Both the position numbers and the translations under genes were made by a program. A stretch of DNA of 32,428 bases from Gammaproteobacteria bacterium (lineage in GTDB: Bacteria; Pseudomonadota; Gammaproteobacteria; SZUA-229): the NCBI GenBank assembly GCA_029882215.1, contig JAOULC010000034.1:1-32428 (forward strand), read 5' to 3'. The notes under the pieces are model-generated. The model did no database searches. It saw only the letters and a list, made by a program, of their open reading frames with translations, and was not told the DNA's origin. The stretch's first letter is position 1; every line of letters starts with the position of its first letter. Shown in pieces: positions 26,347-32,428 of this stretch.

Positions 26347-27996
26347 ATGAATATCATCAATGGCCTGCACTTTAATAACCTGAAAGGCGACTTAAGCGGT
26401 GGTCTTGCAGCAGCCATTGGCGCACTACCACTGGCAATTGCATTTGGTGTTTTATCCGGCGCAGGCCCGATGGCTGGTATTTATGCCGCTATCTTCATTG
26501 GCTTTTTCGCTTCACTAACAGGTGGCACAGCCAGCCAGATTTCCGGCCCAACCGGCCCGATGACGGTATTAATGACCGCTATCTTTATGCAATACAGCAG
26601 CGCCGATCCGGTTCACGGTTTGGCGATTGGCTTTAGTGTGGTGATGCTCGGCGGACTTTTTTTAATCCTGTTCGGCGTATTCCGAGTCGGCCAGTACATT
26701 AATATGATTCCTCACCCGGTTATTTCTGGCTTAATGAGCGGACTGGGTGTCACCATTATTTTGCTTCAGATCGCGCCACTATTGGGCCACGCCAGCCACG
26801 ACACTACCTGGAATGCGTTATTACAGCTCCCCTCTGTATTCGCCCACCCTGCAACAGAAACCGCCTTGATCGGCGTACTTGCATTGGTTCTGCTATTTTT
26901 CCAGCCAAAAACCATCGGTAAATACATCCCTTCGCCATTCACCGCGCTGCTGGTTAGCAGCATCATATATCTACTTCTATTCCCGGATAGTATGATTAAA
27001 ACCATTGGCGAAGTCAGCATTAGTTTGCCGCAGCTACACTGGCCTGTTTATAGCCCCGAACTACTTACTGATATCGTAAAATCTGCATTGGCTCTGGCAG
27101 TACTGGCCACTATAGACACCCTAATCACCTCGTTAGTGGCTGACAACATCAGCCGCACCCAACATGACTCAGATCGCGAACTGATCGGTCAGGGAATTGC
27201 CAATTTTGCTTCCGGACTGTTTGGCGGCCTCGCCGGTGCCGGCTCCAGCATGCGCACCGTTATGAATGTGCGCCATGGCGGCCAGACTCCCTTGTCCGGT
27301 ATTTTTCACTCCGCCATTATCATCATTATTGTCTGGCTATTTGGCCAGTTTATAGCCAGCATCCCGCACACTGTACTTGCTGCTATTTTAATCAAAGTCG
27401 CCTTTGATCTGATCGACTGGGATTACATAAAAAGACTGCATAAGTCGCCAAAGCCAGCCATCGTGATTATGTTTCTGGTGTTATTACTTACTCTGTTTAT
27501 CGACATGATCATCGCCATTGGCAGCGGTATAACTCTGGCCAGCTTACTCTTTATGAAGCGCATGTCAGATCTGCAGCTAGAAAAAACATCAACCATCACT
27601 CACCCTGAGCAAGAACACCCGCTATCAGCCGAGGAAAGCCAGTACTTGCAGCAAGCTGATGGCCGCATATTATTATTCCATGTTAGTGGTCCAATGAGTT
27701 TTGGTGCTGCCAAGTCGATGGTCAAACGCGTTTCATCGGTTGATAACTACGAAGCACTCGTGCTGGATCTTAGTGACGTACCGATTATCGATTTCACCTC
27801 CTCGCTTGCCATTGAAGACATTATTCTGGATGCACAGGAGGCTGGTCATCATATCTTTATCAGCGGTGCCAGAAACATGGTTAAAGACGTACTGACCCGA
27901 CAAGGCATTATGGCTCATTTACTGCCTGGTCATGAGTATTCAAGCCGGCTAGATGCCTTAAAACACGCTCATCAACTACTCAATAACACGCATTAG
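26347..27996 (+). CDS. SulP-family inorganic anion transporter with STAS domain
   Basis: A 549-residue inner-membrane transporter. The N-terminal LSGGLAAAIGALPLAIAFG and the signature GGTASQISGPTGPMTVLM are typical of SulP, with about 12-14 membrane helices to residue 410. A cytoplasmic STAS domain covers about 440-545, with VLDLSDVPIIDFTSS in the conserved loop. SulP members carry sulfate, bicarbonate, or dicarboxylates. The next gene is phosphoribulokinase, which makes bicarbonate uptake for CO2 fixation a reasonable inference, although sulfate remains possible. A weak AT-rich ribosome-binding region (GGGGAAATC) lies ahead of ATG 26347. Confidence 0.92.
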   Translation: MNIINGLHFNNLKGDLSGGLAAAIGALPLAIAFGVLSGAGPMAGIYAAIFIGFFASLTGGTASQISGPTGPMTVLMTAIFMQYSSADPVHGLAIGFSVVMLGGLFLILFGVFRVGQYINMIPHPVISGLMSGLGVTIILLQIAPLLGHASHDTTWNALLQLPSVFAHPATETALIGVLALVLLFFQPKTIGKYIPSPFTALLVSSIIYLLLFPDSMIKTIGEVSISLPQLHWPVYSPELLTDIVKSALALAVLATIDTLITSLVADNISRTQHDSDRELIGQGIANFASGLFGGLAGAGSSMRTVMNVRHGGQTPLSGIFHSAIIIIIVWLFGQFIASIPHTVLAAILIKVAFDLIDWDYIKRLHKSPKPAIVIMFLVLLLTLFIDMIIAIGSGITLASLLFMKRMSDLQLEKTSTITHPEQEHPLSAEESQYLQQADGRILLFHVSGPMSFGAAKSMVKRVSSVDNYEALVLDLSDVPIIDFTSSLAIEDIILDAQEAGHHIFISGARNMVKDVLTRQGIMAHLLPGHEYSSRLDALKHAHQLLNNTH

Positions 27997-28012
27997 ACGC
28001 TATATCCCAAAT

Positions 28013-28039
28013 GGGGCAGCTTGCGAAGACAAGCACCCC
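28013..28039 (+). terminator. Weak hairpin after the SulP gene
   Basis: GGGG (28013-28016) plus GCTTG (28019-28023) pairs with CAAGC (28030-28034) plus CCCC (28036-28039), with a small internal bulge and the loop CGAAGA. It lies 17 bases beyond the SulP stop. A run of six T residues appears only 15 bases later (28055-28060), so termination would be inefficient at best. The rest of 27997-28201 holds no gene, and the phosphoribulokinase promoter must be there or further upstream. Confidence 0.35.
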
Positions 28040-28201
28040 AAGGGATAATGATTCTTTTTTAAACAACAATAAATGACCAGCCATAGGTGAGCACCCCTAA
28101 AAAAGCTGGCAAAAAATTCACCAGCCTTGTCATAACTCGCTTTAAAGCCTGGACGGGGCTCGCAAAAAGTTTGTAAGACTTAAACCATCTAGGAGACATC
28201 G

Positions 28202-29083
28202 ATGTCTGTAAAACACCCTGTTATTGCTGTTACCGGTTCATCTGGCGCTGGAACGTCATCTGTAAAGAAAGCTTTTGAACAAATTTTCCGCCGCCAAAAT
28301 ATCTCACCGGTAGTCATCGAAGGCGACAGCTTTCACCGCTATGATCGCGCAGAAATGAAAGAAGCCCTAGTAAAAGCCGAAGAAGACGGCGTTATTCTGA
28401 GTCACTTCGGTGCAAGAGGTAACCTGTTCGATAAACTAGAAGACCTGTTTAAATCCTATGGCGAATCAGGCACCGGTAAACGCCGCTTATACCTGCACAG
28501 CGAAGAAGAAGCAGCACCATACGAAGGCCTTAGTCCTGGCCAGTTCACACCGTGGCAGGATGTACCGGCTAACACGGATCTGATGTTTTATGAAGGCCTG
28601 CACGGTGGCATCAAGACCGAAGAGTCCGATATTGCATCACAGGTAGACCTGCTGGTTGGTGTTGTGCCCATTGTAAACCTTGAATGGATCCAGAAAATTC
28701 ACCGTGATAATGCGGAACGTGGTTATTCAGAAGAAGTCATTGTTGAAACCATCATGCGTCGTATGCGTGACTATATTAAATACATCACACCGCAGTTTTC
28801 ACGCACCGATATCAACTTTCAGCGTGTACCGACAGTTGATACATCAAACCCGTTTATCGCGCGTGATATTCCAACACCAGATGAAAGCATGATCGTTATT
28901 CGCTTCAGAGACCCTAAGAAGTTTAATATCGACTTCCCTTATCTGCTCAACATGATCCACGGTTCATTCATGTCTCGCCGTAACACAATTGTTGTACCGG
29001 GTGGCAAAATGTCATTAGCGATGGAAATCATTCTGACACCAATCATTCATGACATGCTGGAAAAATCTAAGAAATCCCGTTAA
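28202..29083 (+). CDS. cbbP: Phosphoribulokinase, class I
   Basis: Phosphoribulokinase makes ribulose 1,5-bisphosphate, the CO2 acceptor of the Calvin cycle. The 293-residue protein is the proteobacterial octameric class I type. The P-loop is GSSGAGTS (12-19). D42, R49, E131, K165 and R168 fall at the positions described for the Rhodobacter sphaeroides enzyme. AGGAGA lies seven bases before the ATG. RuBisCO and other cbb genes are not in the window, so the gene stands apart from any cbb operon. Class I enzymes are usually activated by NADH, which is expected here from family knowledge. It is followed by a terminator. Confidence 0.97.
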   Translation: MSVKHPVIAVTGSSGAGTSSVKKAFEQIFRRQNISPVVIEGDSFHRYDRAEMKEALVKAEEDGVILSHFGARGNLFDKLEDLFKSYGESGTGKRRLYLHSEEEAAPYEGLSPGQFTPWQDVPANTDLMFYEGLHGGIKTEESDIASQVDLLVGVVPIVNLEWIQKIHRDNAERGYSEEVIVETIMRRMRDYIKYITPQFSRTDINFQRVPTVDTSNPFIARDIPTPDESMIVIRFRDPKKFNIDFPYLLNMIHGSFMSRRNTIVVPGGKMSLAMEIILTPIIHDMLEKSKKSR

Positions 29084-29101
29084 GCATAATGAGTGTTCTG
29101 T

Positions 29102-29121
29102 CTGCATCAGGCTTGATGCAG
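29102..29121 (+). repeat. Perfect short hairpin after phosphoribulokinase
   Basis: CTGCATCA (29102-29109) and TGATGCAG (29114-29121) form a perfect eight-base stem around the four-base loop GGCT. It starts 18 bases after the cbbP stop and 12 bases before the true terminator. No T tract follows. It could stabilise the mRNA 3' end. Confidence 0.6.
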
Positions 29122-29133
29122 TACGAAAGAATA

Positions 29134-29163
29134 AAAAAAGCCGGTTTTATAACCGGCTTTTTT
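29134..29163. terminator. Bidirectional terminator between cbbP and the HTH-receiver gene
   Basis: AAAAAA, stem GCCGGTT with AACCGGC around the loop TTAT, then TTTTTT. The element is symmetrical and sits between two convergent genes, so it can end transcripts from both. Confidence 0.93.
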
Positions 29164-29188
29164 GTATTTTCAGGCCATCAAAGCACTA

Positions 29189-29758
29189 TCAGCCCGACTT
29201 CAGATTCAGTACCGACAATAATTCAGCCGTATCAATGGGTTTTTTCAGGCAAGCTTCAGCGCCTGCTGATAGCATCTGCTCTACATTTTCATCACTGGGA
29301 TAACCCGTCATACCGATAATCCGGATGTTTTTTAATGCACGATCTGTTTTCATCATCTGGCAAATCTGAAAACCATTAATGCCCGGCATCATAATATCCA
29401 GCAAAACAACATGAGGCTTAAAACTTCTGAATTTTAAGCCCGCTTCAAAGCTGTAACTCGCCAGCTCAACTTCCACATTCTTATATTTACTCAAGAAATC
29501 AACCAGAAAGCTCCCAAACTCAGCTTCATCATCTATTATCAGAATACGAGTCATACCCGGGTTACCACGCAAACTCATGCCTCTTGACTCTGCAAACTCT
29601 TCAATATCTTCATACTTGAACCGCCGGTGACCACCCGGTGTTGTCAATGCCTTCAACGATCCTTTCTGTGCCCAGAACCTGACCGTTGTTGGTGACACCA
29701 GCAACAGCTCAGCCACCTCATTGGGTGTTAATAATTTTTCCGTATCCATTTCATTCAC
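29189..29758 (-). CDS. Regulator with N-terminal MerR/excisionase-type HTH and C-terminal receiver domain
   Basis: A 189-residue protein. Residues 8-56 form a MerR-like helix-turn-helix (LTPNEVAELLLVSPTTVRFW then TTPGGHRRFKYEDI). Residues 70-188 form a CheY-like receiver with D76/D77, phosphoacceptor D121 in VVLLDIMMPG, T151 and K173 in KKPID. This is the reverse of the usual receiver-first order. All catalytic receiver residues are present, so phosphorylation is likely. No histidine kinase lies nearby. It converges on phosphoribulokinase and is divergent from the aldo/keto reductase gene. ATG 29758 is used; the fourth codon is also ATG. Target genes are unknown. Confidence 0.9.
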   Translation of the reverse strand: MNEMDTEKLLTPNEVAELLLVSPTTVRFWAQKGSLKALTTPGGHRRFKYEDIEEFAESRGMSLRGNPGMTRILIIDDEAEFGSFLVDFLSKYKNVEVELASYSFEAGLKFRSFKPHVVLLDIMMPGINGFQICQMMKTDRALKNIRIIGMTGYPSDENVEQMLSAGAEACLKKPIDTAELLSVLNLKSG

Positions 29759-29848
29759 GACGCAATACCCACTAGTAATCAGATAGCATTAAGTTTAGGA
29801 TAAATTCATCGAAATTCGCGTTTAGAAACAAAATATTTACAAAAAATT

Positions 29849-30889
29849 ATGAAATATAAACATCTCGGCAATACCGACATAAAAACCAGCCTGATCTGTC
29901 TAGGCACCATGACTTTTGGTCAGCAGAACACAGAAACGGAAGCCCACCAGCAAATGGACATGGCACTGGACTATGGCGTCAACTTCTTTGATACCGCTGA
30001 ACTCTATGCCATACCGCCCAAAGCGGAGACACAAGGCTTAACCGAACAATACATTGGCAGCTGGTTTAAACAGCGAAATAACCGCGATAATATCATCCTT
30101 GCCTCGAAAGCGGCCGGCCCCGGCGCCGGCTGGGTCGATCACATACGTGGCGGCCCGCGCCTGAATAGAGACCACATGAGCAGGGCACTGGATGCCAGCT
30201 TGCAGCGACTGCAGACTGACTACCTCGACCTTTACCAGATGCACTGGCCGGAACGCAGTACTAATTACTTCGGTGTTCTGGGTTATAAGCATGATGACAA
30301 CGAAGAGATTGTCGCCATTGAAGAAACGCTGTCTGTATTGAATGAATTCGTTAAAGCCGGAAAAGTCCGCCAGATCGGCATATCAAATGAGACCCCCTGG
30401 GGTGTAATGCAATATCTGATGCTGGCAAATAAATACAACTGGCCAAGAATTGCCAGCATTCAAAACCCCTATAACCTGTTAAACCGAAGTTTTGATGTCG
30501 GCTTGTCTGAAATGGCCATTCGCGAGAATGTTGGCCTGCTGGCTTACTCACCACTCGGCTTTGGTATGCTCACTGGTAAATATCTTAATGATCAAAAACC
30601 CGATAATGCCAGACTGAGCCTGTTTCCTGATTACTCCCGTTACAGCAATGAGAACGGCATCGCAGCGACAGCCGCTTATGCCGAGCTAGCCCGCGCAAAT
30701 GATTTAACACCAACGCAGCTGGCTCTGGCGTTTGTGAATCAGCAACGTTTTACCACCGCTAATATTATTGGAGCGACGACGCTGGAGCAGTTAAAGGAAA
30801 ATATTGAGAGTGTTGATGTTGTGTTGGGTGAAGATGTTCTTAAGGAGATTGAGTTGATTCATCAGCGGTATACGATACCTTGTCCTTGA
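29849..30889 (+). CDS. tas: Aldo/keto reductase, Tas family
   Basis: A 346-residue NADP(H)-dependent aldo/keto reductase. It closely resembles Escherichia coli Tas, including GTMTFG, PPKAETQGLTE, QNPYNLLNRSF and the closing pattern HQRYTIPCP. The catalytic tetrad is D48, Y53, K87 and H132. The start is fixed by similarity (MKYKHLGNTDI); no Shine-Dalgarno is visible in the AT-rich leader. The physiological substrate of Tas proteins is not settled. It is divergent from the HTH-receiver gene across 90 bases, where a regulatory link is possible but unproven. Confidence 0.93.
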   Translation: MKYKHLGNTDIKTSLICLGTMTFGQQNTETEAHQQMDMALDYGVNFFDTAELYAIPPKAETQGLTEQYIGSWFKQRNNRDNIILASKAAGPGAGWVDHIRGGPRLNRDHMSRALDASLQRLQTDYLDLYQMHWPERSTNYFGVLGYKHDDNEEIVAIEETLSVLNEFVKAGKVRQIGISNETPWGVMQYLMLANKYNWPRIASIQNPYNLLNRSFDVGLSEMAIRENVGLLAYSPLGFGMLTGKYLNDQKPDNARLSLFPDYSRYSNENGIAATAAYAELARANDLTPTQLALAFVNQQRFTTANIIGATTLEQLKENIESVDVVLGEDVLKEIELIHQRYTIPCP

Positions 30890-30968
30890 TTAATGCCCAA
30901 TATAAAAAACAAAGCAGGCTACAAATACCCTACTCAACCATTGCACTCTAATGTAACAGGAATTACTG

Positions 30969-31952
30969 ATGAGAGAAATCGAGAGGAATAAAACTCAAAA
31001 GTTAATTAGAAAAATAGAAACTGGAGTATTTGATGAAAATGATATCGATATCCTTTTTATGAAATTAAGAGCTTATTCTATTGAATTTCCAGTATTTCGA
31101 GAAATATCAGATTTCGTAGCTCACAACGACTTACGAAACAAAGGCATCTCCAATCAATCACTAGAAACAATGTATTTAAGAATGAAATTTTTCTTAGAAT
31201 ACAATTCTCCAAAAAAAACTCTTGATTTAAGCAATCCATTTCCTCTTTGGATAAAGCGTTTAATAAAATTTCAGATAGGTAAAATTGACGAAGAAATTCT
31301 TAGAAACAAGTTCAATGTTACAAAACATAGACTTATATCTAGAATTGAAAACGGCTTTAGAAATGATAATCTAAATAAAATAGCCACCTACAAACAAGGA
31401 AAACTATCATCTGAAACATTTAATGCTATTCAGCACGCAATGAGTTTTATCAACGGCAATCCTGCATTTACTCAAAGCGATATGATAAACGAACTTATTA
31501 ATGTTTTAAAAAAAAACAAAATAATTTTCAATGAGAACTCAATTTATGCACTATCAAATAAAATAACTATGTGCATACTTTTGTTGTTTCATAAAGTCGA
31601 ATTCGATTTCAAAGGATATAAGCCAGGTAGCTGCGAAATAGCGTGCGAAAAAGAGCTCATAGCCCACAATATAAAACTGGTCGACGATAACGGAAACGAA
31701 GTTGAACATTATGAATCATTTGGAAATCTATATATAAGTGGAAAAATCACCTTAAATGATAACGGGAAAGACATATCTATTTCACACAGCATCATGCCAA
31801 CTGATTTAGATACAGAAACATGGTGCAATGAAAACTTGTTTCACATCGGTCCATTAAGTGAAGACATACCAAATCACATGTTTAAGAAAATAAATTTAAG
31901 AGGCACTCTCACTTTAGATAACGACTTTAAGCTATCAAATAAAATCACTTGA
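30969..31952 (+). CDS. AT-rich gene of unknown function
   Basis: I do not recognise this 327-residue protein. It has no signal peptide or TM helix. The N-terminal half (1-215) is predicted helical and basic, with FVAHNDLRNKG at about 48-58. The C-terminal part (about 215-327) looks beta-rich, with GNLYISGKITLNDNGKDISIS. Lines sampled by eye give 23-47% GC, mostly near 30%, clearly below the surrounding genes, with AT-rich codon use. AGGA eight bases before the ATG supports translation. It stands alone between conserved genes. These traits suggest recent transfer. A defence or toxin-type role is possible but not shown by any catalytic motif. Confidence 0.75.
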   Translation: MREIERNKTQKLIRKIETGVFDENDIDILFMKLRAYSIEFPVFREISDFVAHNDLRNKGISNQSLETMYLRMKFFLEYNSPKKTLDLSNPFPLWIKRLIKFQIGKIDEEILRNKFNVTKHRLISRIENGFRNDNLNKIATYKQGKLSSETFNAIQHAMSFINGNPAFTQSDMINELINVLKKNKIIFNENSIYALSNKITMCILLLFHKVEFDFKGYKPGSCEIACEKELIAHNIKLVDDNGNEVEHYESFGNLYISGKITLNDNGKDISISHSIMPTDLDTETWCNENLFHIGPLSEDIPNHMFKKINLRGTLTLDNDFKLSNKIT

Positions 31953-32070
31953 AACAACAAAAGACAACCGCCTTTGACTGTTATTTAGAGTTCGAGCACA
32001 TAACACCTATGTTTGGCTCGACTACTAAAATCCAATAACCTTTAAAGAAACAAACAATAAAATAAGAGGC

Positions 32071-32428
32071 TTATTTTATTGCTTCAAACACCGAGCTCAT
32101 CGCATGATCAAACACTGAATGATTCATAATAAGATGCGCTTTATCATTTTTTAAATCTTCCGCAAACTCCTGCGCGGTTCTTTCCGTCACACAATCACCA
32201 TTATGATCAACAAAAACCAGCAATGCTTCTTCAATAATAATGATAGAAAGCTTCAGCCTGCGAACCCGCTCATTTTCCATTGTTATACGGAACCAGGTAC
32301 CGGGCCTTACATCACCCGGCAGCAGCCTTAACTGATCTCGCATACTCACAGGTTCATCCGGATACCTTTCTATTATGCCAACAGGTTCATTAACAGTAGC
32401 CACATCATCACTCACTTTATCCAGTATA
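32071..32428 (-). CDS. DUF1631-like protein, C-terminal part
   Basis: The frame is open to the window edge, so only the last 118 or so residues are visible. A GTG at 32415 is in frame, but no upstream stop is seen and a larger gene is likely. The visible part contains LRPGTWFRI-like VRPGTWFRITMENERV, then LLVFVDHNGDCVTERTAQEFAEDL and a final VFDHAMSSVFEAIK. This is the pattern at the C-terminus of long DUF1631 proteins, which often resemble PilZ-like folds. Function of DUF1631 is poorly known. A short free-standing gene starting at the GTG is the alternative. Confidence 0.6.
   Translation of the reverse strand, partial: ILDKVSDDVATVNEPVGIIERYPDEPVSMRDQLRLLPGDVRPGTWFRITMENERVRRLKLSIIIIEEALLVFVDHNGDCVTERTAQEFAEDLKNDKAHLIMNHSVFDHAMSSVFEAIK

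Noticed and set aside
28141-28201. LysR-type (CbbR) box TTTGTAAGACTTAAA before phosphoribulokinase
   Set aside because: The T-N11-A pattern is very permissive and the dyad is imperfect. No cbbR gene is present in the window.
31989-32021. Inverted repeat TCGAGC/GCTCGA and AAC/GTT triplets resembling an integron attC site
   Set aside because: The arms are only six bases and the R-box consensus is not met. No integrase or second repeat is present. Probably chance or a weak transcript-end hairpin.

Overview
The window (32.4 kb, roughly 45-48% GC by eye) looks like the chromosome of an autotrophic gammaproteobacterium. Two things point this way. First, the gene order obgE-proB ... rpsT-murJ-ribF-ileS-lspA-fkpB-ispH-pilE-pilY1-pilX-pilW-pilV-fimT-thiO closely follows the arrangement known from Pseudomonas aeruginosa and relatives. 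Second, a complete class I phosphoribulokinase implies a Calvin-Benson-Bassham cycle, which is typical of sulfur-oxidising or other chemolithoautotrophic Gammaproteobacteria. The genus cannot be named from the sequence. No tRNA, rRNA, CRISPR array, insertion sequence or prophage was seen.

Layout. 1-1720 (+): 3' part of the GTPase gene obgE, overlapped by proB. 1749-7523 is a block not expected in the conserved order: a membrane diguanylate cyclase with a directly abutting periplasmic rhodanese (-), a BaiN/YhiN-type flavoprotein (-), an EamA transporter (+), and a flavoprotein resembling the malate:quinone oxidoreductase of Epsilonproteobacteria (-). 7687-7947 (-): rpsT with a TTG start and its terminator. 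8220-15527 (+): housekeeping run murJ, ribF, ileS, lspA, fkpB, ispH, ended by a strong hairpin terminator. 15586-22395 (-): type IV pilus minor-pilin operon transcribed fimT, pilV, pilW, pilX, small exported CxxC protein, pilY1, pilE. 22562-26134: thiO (-), an unknown small gene, then thiS-thiG-trmB (+). 26347-29083 (+): SulP anion transporter and phosphoribulokinase. 29189-29758 (-): a regulator with an N-terminal HTH and a C-terminal receiver. 29849-30889 (+): Tas-like aldo/keto reductase. 30969-31952 (+): AT-rich gene of unknown function. 32071-end (-): C-terminus of a DUF1631-like protein.

How the genes work together. The middle third serves cell-envelope and translation functions: lipid II flipping, lipoprotein signal peptidase, isoleucyl-tRNA synthetase, isoprenoid precursor synthesis and flavin cofactors. 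The minor pilins with PilY1 would prime and cap a type IV pilus. ThiO, ThiS and ThiG supply the thiazole half of thiamine. The SulP transporter next to phosphoribulokinase may import bicarbonate for carbon fixation (inference). The rhodanese/diguanylate cyclase pair could link periplasmic sulfur chemistry to c-di-GMP (inference).

No gene-free stretch exceeds about 300 bases. The longest are 7948-8219 (rpsT/murJ divergent promoter region), 23651-23925 (thiO/unknown gene divergent region, with an inverted repeat), 26135-26346 (competing hairpins before the SulP gene) and 27997-28201 (weak hairpin before phosphoribulokinase). The most useful second looks are the rhodanese-cyclase pair, the AT-rich orphan gene, the HTH-receiver regulator beside phosphoribulokinase, the ThiS C-terminal tail and the alternative hairpins before the SulP gene. 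I did not see an unmistakable new multi-gene system.
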